A stretch of 16,658 nucleotides of DNA from Deltaproteobacteria bacterium (GTDB taxonomy: Bacteria; Myxococcota_A; UBA9160; UBA4427): the NCBI GenBank assembly GCA_011051925.1, contig DRKE01000150.1:1-16658 (forward strand), written 5' to 3'. Below, piece by piece: positions 1 to 8,404 of this stretch. Below the pieces are notes generated by a model. The model was not told the DNA's origin. It did not search any database and saw only the letters and a program-made list of their open reading frames with translations. The translations under genes and the position numbers were made by a program. Each line of letters opens with the position of its first letter. Within the stretch, counting starts at the first letter, position 1.

Positions 1-734
1 CGAGCGAGCGTGCGGGAGGCGGCCCGACCGGCCCGCGGATGGAGCTCGCTGTAGAGCTGGGCGAGTTCGAAAAGCGCCCGGGCGATCACGCGCGGGTGGG
101 CGCCGGTCTGGCGACCCGACTGGCGTGGATGATGGCTGACGGGGATCTGCTTGATCTCGAAGCCCGCGGCCCGGGCGCGTGCCAGGATTTCCGTGTTCAC
201 GAAGGCGCCGATCGATTCGATCGGAATCGCTTCGAGGACCTCTCTTCGAAAGACCTTGAAGGCGCAGTCGATGTCCCGCACGCGGAGGTCGAAGAGTGCG
301 CGCACGAGACCGCCCCAGATGGCGGCGATCGCCCTTCGTGGCCAGGGGTCCCTTCGTCGTGCGCGGTATCCCGCCACGATGTCGAACGCTTTGGCATGAT
401 CGAGAAGAGGGCGGATCTCGCGGAGGTCGAACTGGAGATCGGCGTCGCTGAAGAAGACCAGCTCGCCGCGGGCCTCGCGGAGTCCCGAGCGGAGGGCGGC
501 GCCGTATCCCCGATTGGAAGCGTGGTGGACCGCCTGGATCCGGCCATCCCGTGCGCAGGCGCGCTCGAGCAGTTCGGCGCTGCGGTCCTCGGATCCGTCG
601 TCGACGATCACGATCTCGAAATCGAGATCGAGGCTTTCCCCGATCGACAGGGCACTTTCGAGCAATGCCGGAAGATTCTCGGCCTCGTTGAAAGCGGGAA
701 AGACGAGGGAGAGCATGGGCGAGGATTCGGTCAT
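1..734 (-). CDS. GT2 family glycosyltransferase, dolichol-phosphate-mannose synthase-like (3' end outside window)
   Basis: The minus strand is open from an ATG at 734 to the window edge, giving 244 visible codons without a stop, so the C-terminus is missing. The start is chosen because GGAAG (complement of 741-745) lies 6 nt upstream; an in-frame ATG at 716 is the alternative. The protein begins with the GT-A pattern LVFPAFNEAENL (residues 10-21). It then has the nucleotide-binding DDGSED (45-50), NRGYGAAL (74-81) and the metal-binding DADLQFD (97-103). These are the standard motifs of GT2 enzymes of the DPM1/polyprenyl-phosphate sugar transferase type, which move a sugar from a nucleotide donor to a lipid phosphate at the cytoplasmic membrane face. 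No transmembrane segment is visible, but any C-terminal one would lie outside. Substrate is not predictable. The gene is divergent from the thioesterase at 1004. Confidence 0.9.
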   Translation of the reverse strand, partial: MTESSPMLSLVFPAFNEAENLPALLESALSIGESLDLDFEIVIVDDGSEDRSAELLERACARDGRIQAVHHASNRGYGAALRSGLREARGELVFFSDADLQFDLREIRPLLDHAKAFDIVAGYRARRRDPWPRRAIAAIWGGLVRALFDLRVRDIDCAFKVFRREVLEAIPIESIGAFVNTEILARARAAGFEIKQIPVSHHPRQSGRQTGAHPRVIARALFELAQLYSELHPRAGRAASRTLA

Positions 735-823
735 CCGGATCTTCCGAGTCGGGCCCCCTCTCGGCGGGCGAAGTGATGCACGAACGGGCTCCGAGGCGAG
801 TGTCCTGTTGCAGGAGTTCGACG

Positions 824-867
824 CTTCTCGAGAAGGGACTCCCGGAATGCAGGCGAACTTCCGGAGT
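824..867. repeat. Palindrome plus adjacent imperfect inverted repeat in a divergent spacer
   Basis: The spacer between the glycosyltransferase and thioesterase genes holds a perfect 12-nt palindrome CTTCTCGAGAAG (824-835). Two bases later comes an inverted repeat: ACTCCCGGAA (838-847) against TTCCGGAGT (859-867), 9 bp with one unpaired C and an 11-nt loop. It could be an operator or a small hairpin; no function can be assigned. No convincing promoter was seen in this spacer. Confidence 0.45.
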
Positions 868-975
868 ACGACACTAGCCCGAAATCAAACGGAAACCCGC
901 CGCCTGGGACGTCCCGCCCCGCCCCGGCCCATTGGCGAGCCGGGGTCGAGGCCCTACTTTCGCGCCGCGCCCCGT

Positions 976-987
976 CCGGAATTCCGG
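976..987. repeat. Perfect palindrome CCGGAATTCCGG just before the thioesterase ribosome binding site
   Basis: A 12-nt perfect palindrome ends 16 nt before the GTG start at 1004 and 6 nt before the AGGAG at 994-998. It uses the same CCGGAA/TTCCGG half-sites as the inverted repeat at 842-864. It may be an operator or a 5'-UTR stem, or chance in GC-rich DNA. Confidence 0.35.
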
Positions 988-1003
988 GATTCCAGGAGAA
1001 AAC

Positions 1004-1747
1004 GTGAGTGAATCCGGCCCGCCCGAGATCAAGCCCCATTGGGACGCCACGAAACTCAGCCAGAGCGAGATGTGGACCCAGAAGCGTCGGCTGGCCAGTG
1101 CGATGCGCCTCGTCATCGAGCGACTGGTGCCGAGCAACGCGCCGGTCGACGAGCTACGGCGCGCGGCGGACGCGCTCGAGCGCTATGCCGAGGCGCTGAA
1201 GGACCATCCGCGTCTCCGCGACGCACGCCTCTACGGAGAGTCCGCGAATGCCGGCGACGTCGGCGCCTTCTTCGATCAGAGTCCACTGATCGGCCTCGCC
1301 AATCCCCTGGCGCCGCCGCTCACGATCGGCCAGAAGGACGACCGCCACGCCCATGCGACGGCGGTCTTCGGCTCGGCCTACGAAGGACCCCCGGGCTCGG
1401 TCCACGGAGGATTCGTCGCGGCCGCTTTCGACGAGGTCCTGGGTTTCGTGCAATCGCTTTCGGGCCATCCGGGCATGACCGGCACGCTCACGGTGAGATA
1501 TCGCAGCCCGACGCCCCTTCATACGCAGCTGCTCTTCGAGGCCCGTCTCGATCGCGTCGAGGGGCGCAAGATCTTCACCAGCGCGCGCCTCGAGGCGGAC
1601 GGCGTGTTATGCGCCGAGGCCGAAGCGATCTTCATCTCGTTCCGCGAGGGCGGGATGAAGAAGCTCGCCGAGGCGCGGGCGGCGCGGGAGGCGAAGCTCC
1701 AGCAGGCGAGCGGATCGAATGCGGAGCCGCGAGGGAATCCGCAGTAG
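1004..1747 (+). CDS. PaaI/THEM4-like hotdog-fold acyl-CoA thioesterase
   Basis: The product has 247 residues. The start is the GTG at 1004, preceded by AGGAG (994-998) at 5-nt spacing; an upstream in-frame ATG at 932 has no such site. The C-terminal half is a single hotdog domain (about residues 110-215) with the signature GSVHGGFVAAAFDEVLG: HGG at 134-136 and the acidic D143/E144 on the following helix, as in PaaI and THEM4-type thioesterases. These hydrolyse acyl- or aryl-CoA thioesters in the cytoplasm. The roughly 100-residue N-terminal part is largely helical and charged, with no signal peptide or membrane segment; such extensions occur in actinobacterial and deltaproteobacterial members. 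The last 30 residues look disordered. The acyl substrate is unknown. The gene is monocistronic and convergent with the lipoprotein gene, 35 nt away. Confidence 0.87.
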   Translation: MSESGPPEIKPHWDATKLSQSEMWTQKRRLASAMRLVIERLVPSNAPVDELRRAADALERYAEALKDHPRLRDARLYGESANAGDVGAFFDQSPLIGLANPLAPPLTIGQKDDRHAHATAVFGSAYEGPPGSVHGGFVAAAFDEVLGFVQSLSGHPGMTGTLTVRYRSPTPLHTQLLFEARLDRVEGRKIFTSARLEADGVLCAEAEAIFISFREGGMKKLAEARAAREAKLQQASGSNAEPRGNPQ

Positions 1748-1782
1748 CGGAGCCGGAGCGGAGGACGGCCGGGGCTTCCGCG

Positions 1783-3801
1783 TCAGGGAATGCCGACGTA
1801 CTCGAGCAGGCGGCCGGAGAACTTGAACTCGCCGACCCAGAGATTCGTTCCGTCGAAAGCCAGATGGGTGGGCTGGAAGAGGCCGTCCCGGGCTTTCTTC
1901 GGGTCCTTCCCGTTGGCATCCGCCTGCCCCAGGATGGCTGCCGGCGCGAGACCGGCCAGGGCGTCGTCGAGGCTGTCCCAGACCTGGACGCGGTGGAATG
2001 CGGTATCCGCGACGAAGACCTTGCCGTGGGACAGGATGGCTTCGCCCGGGAGGTTGAACTGGACGGTCGGATTGCCGCCGATCCGTCCCATGGCCGTGTT
2101 CCCGCCCTGGAGGACCGTGGCCAGGTCGTAGACCAGCACGAAGTGGCGATCGGGGACGCTCAGCAGCAGATGGGTTCCGTCCGAACGGACGGTTTTCGCC
2201 GTGCCCATCAGGGTGTCGGTATCGAGGAGGCTGATCTGCGCGTCGGGCGTGGCGAGGGCGGCGGGATAGGAAGACGCCGTGTTCCAGACCGAGAGGGTAT
2301 TGTTCTCGAGGACGAAGAGATGTGTGGCGTCCATCGCGACATCGTCGGTCGTCGGAACCAGCCCCGTGTAGGTCCTCGTCGGCAGGTCCGTCGCCGCCGT
2401 GGGAACGGGATCCCAGATCCGGACGTTTCCCTCCGTGCGCTCGAAGGCGAGCAGGGCGCCGCCCGCGAGTGAAAGACTCGAGGGCTGACCGGCGAAGCTC
2501 ATGCGGAAGTCCGAGGGCGCGTTGTTCGAGGTCGGCAGTGTGTCGTAGAAGCGGATCTCGCGATCGAAATCCGAGGCCACGATCAGGCGCTGCCCGTCGG
2601 TCACGGGAACGGGATTCGTCAGGAAATCCAGTCGCGTCTGTAGCGAACTCTCGTTCTCCCCGAGGCTGTTCGAACCGATCACGAAATCCGGCAGATCCGC
2701 GCTGGTGGTGGGCAGGCTGCTGAAGCCGACGATCTTGTTCTGGTTCGTGAGCGAGATGTAGATCCGGTTGCCGATCATGACCATGTCGTTGCCGTCACCA
2801 CCGTTGAAGTAGTACTGATCGACGGCGAGATCCGGGTTGTAGTCACCGGGAAGGACGCCCCCCGACGAGACGATCGGTGTCGTGTCGAAGCGGTAGAGGA
2901 TCTGCGCGAGCCACCAGAGGCGCCCCATCGAATCGGGTGCGCCGACCATCCAGAAGCTGCTCGCGGGTTCCTGGAGATAGCCGTCGGCCGAAACGTCCGT
3001 CGTGGGGAAGGTCGACCAATAGAAGGTACCCGCGTCCATGTTCTGGCCGGGCCTCGTCGGGTTGTGGTCCGCGACCATGAGGTATCCGCTGCCGTCGGAG
3101 CTGATGTTGCGCGGCGTGCCCATCTCGCCACCGGAGGTCAGCACGAGATCGGGCGGCTCCTGTCCCGTGGTGGGCAACGTATTCCAGAGCAGCACCTTCC
3201 CGGCCAGGGTGCTCGCGACCATCAGCTTCGTGCCTTCCGCCCAGATGCCCCAGGGCCAGACGATGTCGGGGCTCTCGATCGAGAAATCGGCGGGCTGCTG
3301 GTTCGTCGTGGGAATCGAATTCCAGACCAGGATGCGATCGTTCTCCGTGTCGGAAACGAAGAGCATGCCGCCTGCGACGGCGACATCGATCGGCCAGGAC
3401 AGCTGGGCCATCGGGTCACTCGCATTGTTCGTGTCGGTCTGCACGAAATCGGGCTGCCCGAGCACGACGTTCGGAGGCGTGTTCCCGGTCGGGGCCGTGT
3501 GCCAGATCAGGACGCGATTGTTGCGCGTGTCGGCGACGACCAGATTCGTCCCGTCGCTGTCGATCCCCTTCTGGTGATTGAAGAGAAGGCCGTCCTGCGG
3601 GACGTTGAGATAACTGGCGTCATTGAAGTCGGCTTCGTAGAGGAGACGGGTGGCGGTCTGTCCGGTGGCGAACGTGACCGTCGAGGCCGCGACGGTCGCA
3701 GACCCATCCTGCGAGTTCTGCGAACAGCCGGAGAGCAGCGCGGTCGGAAGGCAAAGGAGCGAAAGCAGGAAGAGGCTGGAAAGGCGATGCGAGGTCTTCA
3801 T
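1783..3801 (-). CDS. NHL-repeat beta-propeller lipoprotein
   Basis: The product has 672 residues. It begins with a lipoprotein signal peptide: positively charged start, hydrophobic stretch (about 8-24) and lipobox LSGC with Cys26 as the lipidated residue, so the mature protein is exported and membrane-anchored. The rest consists of degenerate repeats with the core [NR]-[RK]-[VI]-L-[IVL]-W-x3-PT-x4-PPD-x-VLGQPDF. Clear copies have their aromatic core residue near 100, 160, 206, 261, 360, 419, 463, 506 and 608, usually preceded by a DGT.L.VAD strand. This is the NHL-type propeller pattern common in large exported bacterial proteins, where it is a binding or scaffold fold; no catalytic residues are evident. 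The sequence upstream of the ATG has no good Shine-Dalgarno match. The gene stands alone, divergent from the P450. Ligand unknown. Confidence 0.88.
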   Translation of the reverse strand: MKTSHRLSSLFLLSLLCLPTALLSGCSQNSQDGSATVAASTVTFATGQTATRLLYEADFNDASYLNVPQDGLLFNHQKGIDSDGTNLVVADTRNNRVLIWHTAPTGNTPPNVVLGQPDFVQTDTNNASDPMAQLSWPIDVAVAGGMLFVSDTENDRILVWNSIPTTNQQPADFSIESPDIVWPWGIWAEGTKLMVASTLAGKVLLWNTLPTTGQEPPDLVLTSGGEMGTPRNISSDGSGYLMVADHNPTRPGQNMDAGTFYWSTFPTTDVSADGYLQEPASSFWMVGAPDSMGRLWWLAQILYRFDTTPIVSSGGVLPGDYNPDLAVDQYYFNGGDGNDMVMIGNRIYISLTNQNKIVGFSSLPTTSADLPDFVIGSNSLGENESSLQTRLDFLTNPVPVTDGQRLIVASDFDREIRFYDTLPTSNNAPSDFRMSFAGQPSSLSLAGGALLAFERTEGNVRIWDPVPTAATDLPTRTYTGLVPTTDDVAMDATHLFVLENNTLSVWNTASSYPAALATPDAQISLLDTDTLMGTAKTVRSDGTHLLLSVPDRHFVLVYDLATVLQGGNTAMGRIGGNPTVQFNLPGEAILSHGKVFVADTAFHRVQVWDSLDDALAGLAPAAILGQADANGKDPKKARDGLFQPTHLAFDGTNLWVGEFKFSGRLLEYVGIP

Positions 3802-4093
3802 CGGGAAATCCGAAAAGGGGGAGAAAGGAGAAGAAGAGGTCGTGAACGGTTCCGGTATCGGATCCTTGCGTCGCGCCTTGAGCCGCCTCGTCCGCCTGCC
3901 CTCCGGAAATCCCCCGCCCCGTCGACGCGTCGGGTGGGATCCCGAATGAACGGACCCGGGAATCCTCCCCCTCGAGGCTCAGCAGATTTCCGGGGACCCG
4001 AAGAGAAGCCGCTCGGGATGTCCGGTCGCCCCAGGCGGCCTTCGCCGCTCTACCCCGGGATCCCGAAGGTGATATGCTCGACTCCCGAGACCC
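3802..4093. other. Divergent spacer between lipoprotein and P450 genes, with short repeats
   Basis: About 290 bp without a supported gene. It contains an inverted pair CCGGAAAT (3903-3910) and ATTTCCGG (3986-3993), and an 11-bp direct repeat GGGATCCCGAA at 3936-3946 and 4057-4067. The second copy lies 26 nt before the P450 start. Both divergent promoters must lie here, but no strong -35/-10 pair was identified. The repeats are candidate operator sites only. Confidence 0.4.
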
Positions 4094-5335
4094 ATGGCCG
4101 CCGAAACGCTTCGCTTCGATCCCGCCGACACGCGGATCCAGACCGATCCCTTCGAGCACTATCGACGGCTTCAGTGCGAGGCACCGGTCTATCGGGGCCG
4201 CGACGGATCGGGGGACGTCTACCTCGTCTCCCGCTACGACGATGTGGTTGCCGCGCTTCGCGATCCCGGAACCTTTTCGTCCCGCACGGCGCCGATCCCC
4301 ATGCTCCTCTGTCTCGATCCGCCCGAACACACGCGCCTGCGCCGCGCCGTTTCGCGGGCCTTCCTGCCGCGCGTCCTGGCTCCTCTCGCTCCCGGGATCG
4401 AGTCGCGCGCGCACGCTCTGCTCGATCCTTTTCTCGATGCCGGGGGAGGAGATTTCGTCGCGGCCTTCGCGGCCCCCCTGCCCATCGCCGTGATCGCCGA
4501 TCTGCTCGGTCTGCCCCCTGCCGACCACGCCTTCCTGCGTGCGGGCGCGGAAGCCTCGATCCGGGGCTTCGGGGCCGGGCTTCGGGGTGACGCGCAGACG
4601 ATGGCGGAGGCGGCCGAAGCGATGATCGGTCTGCGCGACCATCTGCAGCGCGCCATCGAGGCGATGAAGGCCGATCCGCCCGACCACGCCGGGGGGCGAC
4701 TGGCCGCGCTGGCTCGTGATGACGAGGCCGACCAGGACGAAATCATCGCCTTCTGCCAACTGCTCTTCGTCGCCGGGCACGAGACGACGCTCGGTCTGCT
4801 CGGCAGCGGCGTCGACATCCTGGCGCGAGAGCCCGGACTGCTCGAACGACTGCGTTCCGAGCCCGAGAACGTCGAACGCTTCGTGGAGGAAGTCCTTCGC
4901 CTGCGATCCCCCCTCCAGCGTGTCTTCCGGATCACGACGCGTGACGTCGCGGTCGGCGACACGACGATCCCGGCCGGGTCGCGGGTCGTCCTGTTGATCG
5001 GCGCAGCCAATCGTGATCCGGCGCGATTCCCCGATCCCGAACGCTTCGACCTCGACCGCGATACCCGTGGCCATCTCGCCTTCGGTTTCGGAACCCACGT
5101 CTGCATCGGGAGCCCGCTGGCCCGTCTCGAAGGGCGGATCGCCTTCAGGGCGATCATCGAGCGCTGTGAAGGGATCGCGTTCGACGAGAGCGACGCGCCG
5201 GTACCCATCACCGACGGCACCCTCAGCGAGTTCGGTTGGCGGCGTCTACCGGTCCGCGTGCGGGCGCGCCATCCGGACCACACCGATGGCGCGCGAAGAG
5301 ATCGACCGCGGGCAGGACATCATCCGTCGAGATAG
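4094..5335 (+). CDS. Cytochrome P450 monooxygenase, soluble bacterial class
   Basis: The product has 413 residues, normal for a soluble bacterial P450 (CYP). All diagnostic motifs are intact. The I-helix oxygen-activation motif AGHETT is at 227-232 and the K-helix E-x-x-R is E266/R269 within EEVLRLRSP. The heme-ligand loop FGFGTHVCIG (330-339) has Cys337 as the thiolate ligand. The N-terminus (FDPADTRIQTDPFEHYRRL) is typical of cytosolic class I enzymes and has no membrane anchor. Such enzymes hydroxylate hydrophobic substrates using electrons from a ferredoxin and reductase; neither is encoded in this window, so partners must come from elsewhere. The ATG at 4094 lacks a clear ribosome binding site but matches the family start. 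The last ~20 residues are a low-complexity charged tail, and the 3' end overlaps the convergent phosphodiesterase gene by 16 bp. Substrate and CYP family are not assignable by eye. Confidence 0.95.
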   Translation: MAAETLRFDPADTRIQTDPFEHYRRLQCEAPVYRGRDGSGDVYLVSRYDDVVAALRDPGTFSSRTAPIPMLLCLDPPEHTRLRRAVSRAFLPRVLAPLAPGIESRAHALLDPFLDAGGGDFVAAFAAPLPIAVIADLLGLPPADHAFLRAGAEASIRGFGAGLRGDAQTMAEAAEAMIGLRDHLQRAIEAMKADPPDHAGGRLAALARDDEADQDEIIAFCQLLFVAGHETTLGLLGSGVDILAREPGLLERLRSEPENVERFVEEVLRLRSPLQRVFRITTRDVAVGDTTIPAGSRVVLLIGAANRDPARFPDPERFDLDRDTRGHLAFGFGTHVCIGSPLARLEGRIAFRAIIERCEGIAFDESDAPVPITDGTLSEFGWRRLPVRVRARHPDHTDGARRDRPRAGHHPSR

Positions 5336-6996
5336 CCGAGCGCCCGCAAGCGTTCCGCCACCATGGCCTCTTCGTCGTCGTCATAGGCGATTGCCCCTGG
5401 CGTTTCCTCGCGCCGAGTGCCTGTCCCCGCGCCATCGAGGTCCCGGGCGAGTCCCATCGCTTCCGCAAGCCAGGCGGCCACGTCCGCCAGGCGATCCGGG
5501 CCCGGGCGATCCGCCGCTTCGCCCCCGACGGCGATCCAGATCCCCTCGTTCCGATGGGTCCCGTTCATGCCGCGCCCGCGTCCGCCGGCGCTCTCCTCGG
5601 GACCGAGCCTTCGAATCGAGGGCACGCCCGCACCCTGATCGCCCCCTTCCGACCAGGGGGTCGGTACGAGCGAGAGTCCGTAGCCGTCGTCGAGAGCGAG
5701 TTCGACGACGATGTCCGGCGCCCGATCGACATGGGGTCCGTGGTGCGCCTCCTCGCGCCGGAGCGCGCGAGCGACGACGGGTCCGCCCGAGGGCAGCCGC
5801 CAATCGAGGAGAGCCGCGATCACGCGATCGCGGACGGCTTCGTATTCCGCGGGTGGGACACAGCCCTGTGCCTCGCGACCCGCGAGGTTGATCCAGACGC
5901 CAGGATTCGTGTTGGCCTCCTCGCTGAAGGCCAGCGTCTTCGACCAATCGAAGCCCCCGAAGCGCGCGCGACTTTCGAGTTCGGCGGCGGCGGTGCGGGC
6001 GCGGCGGAAGAGCTGTTGGGCCAGGCGCGGAGGCAGCCAGGCAAGCGCCAGATCCCGCAGTCGCCGGGCCGAGCGATCGGCGTAGCGTCCGGGTCCGCGC
6101 TTGCGATGGAGGAGGCCCCGCTCGGCGAGGTGGCGGTTCAGATGGACGATCTTGTCCGAAGCGCCGCCCATGCCATGATCCGAGAGCACGACACAGGGCA
6201 CGTCCTCGCCGATCGCCTCGCGAAGCACGCCACAGGCGTGGTCGAGCTTCCGGTAGACGGCCGAGATCGCTCCGCGCCGTTCCGCCGAGGCCTCGGAGTC
6301 GTGTCTCGGCGAAAGGGGATCGTGATCGCGCCAGTAGTGATGCCCGACCGTGTCGCTTTCCGAAAAGACGACCATCGTGATCGTCGGGCGCTCCCCGGCC
6401 CGTCGGGCACGGAAACGCTCGATCGCCGCCAGCGCGAAATCGCGTTTGCCGTCGATCCGCGAGAGCAGCGTCCCGATGGCGCGTTCGTGGAAATCGTCCG
6501 CACGCGACAATTCGTTCAATTCAGGCCGCATCCAGGGACCCGCGATCGCCGCGATCTCGCGATAGAACTCGGGGTCGCTCGCGCTCCGCTCGTCGGTCCC
6601 GGTCGAAACCGGCGCATCGAAGCCGCAGACGAGCAGGCCTTCGACGTTCTCGGGTGGATGCGTCGCGGGGAGTCCCAGGACGAGTACGCTCCCGCCGGCG
6701 TCGCTCACGCGTCGGAAGAGCGAGGGTGCCCGCCGATCGGTCGAGTTGACGAAGCGGAGGCGATACTCGCCGGGCTTCTTCTGGGTGAAGTCGAAGATGC
6801 CGTGCTCGCCGGGTTCGAGACCGGTCATGAAGGAGGACCAGGCGGGGAAGGTGACCGGCGGCGTCGTACTCCGGAGTCCGTTCGAAACGCCTTCCTTCAT
6901 CCACCGGGCGATGTTGGGCAGCTCTCCCCGACCGACCAGAGGTCGGATCACGTCGAAGGTGGCGCCGTCGAGGGCGAGGACGAGGACGGGACGCAT
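5320..6996 (-). CDS. Alkaline-phosphatase-superfamily phosphodiesterase (type I phosphodiesterase/nucleotide pyrophosphatase family)
   Basis: The product has 558 residues from the ATG at 6996 (starting MRPVLVLALDGATFD). A complete set of two-metal ligands is visible: D10, nucleophile T49 in PPVTFPAW, D215 and H219 in SDTVGHH, D273-H274 in SDHGMGG, and H481 in GTHRNEGIWIAVGG. Their order and spacing match nucleotide pyrophosphatase/phosphodiesterases such as the Xanthomonas NPP. Family members hydrolyse phosphate mono- or diesters, or transfer phospho-groups; the substrate here is unknown. There is no signal peptide, so the enzyme is predicted to be cytoplasmic. The C-terminus ERLRALGYLDG is a tail seen in many deltaproteobacterial members. 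It is the second gene of a minus-strand pair, 26 nt after the dehydrogenase, without a strong ribosome binding site, which suggests co-transcription. Confidence 0.92.
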   Translation of the reverse strand: MRPVLVLALDGATFDVIRPLVGRGELPNIARWMKEGVSNGLRSTTPPVTFPAWSSFMTGLEPGEHGIFDFTQKKPGEYRLRFVNSTDRRAPSLFRRVSDAGGSVLVLGLPATHPPENVEGLLVCGFDAPVSTGTDERSASDPEFYREIAAIAGPWMRPELNELSRADDFHERAIGTLLSRIDGKRDFALAAIERFRARRAGERPTITMVVFSESDTVGHHYWRDHDPLSPRHDSEASAERRGAISAVYRKLDHACGVLREAIGEDVPCVVLSDHGMGGASDKIVHLNRHLAERGLLHRKRGPGRYADRSARRLRDLALAWLPPRLAQQLFRRARTAAAELESRARFGGFDWSKTLAFSEEANTNPGVWINLAGREAQGCVPPAEYEAVRDRVIAALLDWRLPSGGPVVARALRREEAHHGPHVDRAPDIVVELALDDGYGLSLVPTPWSEGGDQGAGVPSIRRLGPEESAGGRGRGMNGTHRNEGIWIAVGGEAADRPGPDRLADVAAWLAEAMGLARDLDGAGTGTRREETPGAIAYDDDEEAMVAERLRALGYLDG

Positions 6997-7022
6997 GGCG
7001 TCGGGGATCCGCGAAGCCGACC

Positions 7023-8027
7023 CTAACGCTCGAGCTCGCGCAGGATCGCGTCGGTCAGCTGTTGTGTCGTCGCCTTTCCGCCGAGATCCCCCGTATGATT
7101 CGCCGGGTCGGAAAGCGCCGCCTCGACCGCACGTTCGATGCGTCCGGCCGCCTCCGGCTCGCCGAGGTGGGCGATCAGCTGTGCGGCGGATCGGATCACG
7201 GCGGTCGGATTGGCGCGGCCCTTGCCCGCGAGATCCGGAGCGCTGCCGTGAACGGCCTCGAAGACGGCACATTCGTTGCCGATGTTGCTGCCCGGAACGA
7301 CCCCGAGGCCGCCGACGAGCCCTGCACCGAGATCCGACAGGATGTCGCCATAGAGATTGTCCATCAGCAGGACGTCGAATTGTTCGGGGTGGGTGACGAG
7401 CTGCATCGCGCAGTTGTCGATGATCAGCTCCCGCATCTCGATCTCGGGATGGTCCCGCGCCACGCGCCGGGCGCATTCGAGAAAGAGACCGTCCGAGAGC
7501 TTCATGATGTTGGCCTTGTGGACGGCCGTGACCGTCGGGCGGCCCTGTCGTCGGGCGAGTTCGAAGGCATAACGCGCGATGCGAAGGCTCGCCGCTTCGG
7601 TCACGACCTTGAGGCTTTCGACGACGCCCGGAGCGACACGATGTTCGAGGCCGGTATAGAGGCCCTCGGTATTCTCGCGAATGATGACGAAGTCGACGTT
7701 CTCGAAGCGCGAGGGCAGCCCGGGAATCGTCCGGATCGGCCGCACACAGGCGTAGAGATCGAGGGCCTGGCGGAGGAGCACGTTCGCGCTCTTGAATCCG
7801 CCGCCGATCGGGGTTCCGATCGGCCCCTTGAGGGCCACGCCCGTCGTCCGGATCGAATTCAGGACCTCGTCGGGAAGGGGCGTGCCGTATTTCACGAAGA
7901 CGTCGGCGCCGGCTTCGACGCGCTCCCACTCGATCCGGACGCCGGTGGCCTCGACGACGCGCAGGGCCGCCTCGACGACCTCCGGGCCGATTCCATCACC
8001 GGGAATGAGGGTGGCTCGATACTCCAT
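7023..8027 (-). CDS. NAD-dependent isocitrate/isopropylmalate-family dehydrogenase (probably NAD-isocitrate dehydrogenase)
   Basis: The product has 334 residues, the usual length for monomer-type NAD-IDH/IMDH subunits. The N-terminus ATLIPGDGIGPEV is the family signature. SANVLLR (80-86) is the substrate-phosphate/carboxylate loop, RENTEGLYTGLEH (117-129) carries the catalytic Tyr124, K171 lies in HKANIMK, and DNLYGDILSD (223-232) supplies the metal-binding aspartates. In HGSAPDLAGKG (260-270), D265-L266 replaces the Lys-Tyr pair of NADP-IDH, which indicates NAD specificity. The SxNxxLR loop and the ENTEGLY motif fit isocitrate (or homoisocitrate) better than isopropylmalate, but assignment to one substrate is inference. 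The expected role is oxidative decarboxylation of isocitrate to 2-oxoglutarate in the TCA cycle. GAGG lies about 12 nt before the ATG, rather far. First gene of the pair with the phosphodiesterase; divergent from rplC. Confidence 0.87.
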   Translation of the reverse strand: MEYRATLIPGDGIGPEVVEAALRVVEATGVRIEWERVEAGADVFVKYGTPLPDEVLNSIRTTGVALKGPIGTPIGGGFKSANVLLRQALDLYACVRPIRTIPGLPSRFENVDFVIIRENTEGLYTGLEHRVAPGVVESLKVVTEAASLRIARYAFELARRQGRPTVTAVHKANIMKLSDGLFLECARRVARDHPEIEMRELIIDNCAMQLVTHPEQFDVLLMDNLYGDILSDLGAGLVGGLGVVPGSNIGNECAVFEAVHGSAPDLAGKGRANPTAVIRSAAQLIAHLGEPEAAGRIERAVEAALSDPANHTGDLGGKATTQQLTDAILRELER

Positions 8028-8266
8028 CTACTTGATTTTCCTCACTTTTCATGGCGATCGGGTCCCCTCGCCGTGCGCCGGGGCCCGTGCTAACCTGCCG
8101 CGCTCCCGAAGGGAGCCGCCCGATCAGGACGGTCGCCGCCGGGAGACCACGGTGCGAGCACGGCGCGAGGACGGAACTCCGGGCGCCGCGACCTGCGAAC
8201 GCGGGATCGCGAAACCCGGGCACCCGGGACCTCGAGACGACTCGAAACAGGGGAAGGATAGTCTCT

Positions 8267-8284
8267 TTCGCTGTCTTCGCTGTC
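8267..8284. repeat. Perfect 9-bp tandem duplication
   Basis: TTCGCTGTC occurs twice head to tail (8267-8275 and 8276-8284) in the leader upstream of rplC. It is probably a replication-slippage product; no function is inferred. Confidence 0.5.
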
Positions 8285-8404
8285 GGCGCGCGGGTTCTTC
8301 GACGAGGGTCGGGCGAAAAGACGGCCCGGAGACCTTCGCCCGCCACGCCTCGCATCGACCGCGACGAACCCCGGCCGATGGGCGGACGGGGTTCCAATCC
8401 GGAC

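Noticed and set aside
3064..5098. Long open frames opposite the lipoprotein and P450 genes (plus 3064-4590, minus 3620-5098)
   Set aside because: They cross from one true gene through the non-coding spacer into the next on the wrong strand and give low-complexity translations, so they are shadows.
7062..8093. Long open frame on the plus strand opposite the dehydrogenase
   Set aside because: No family motif, acidic and arginine-rich composition typical of a complementary-frame shadow; the minus strand encodes every dehydrogenase motif.
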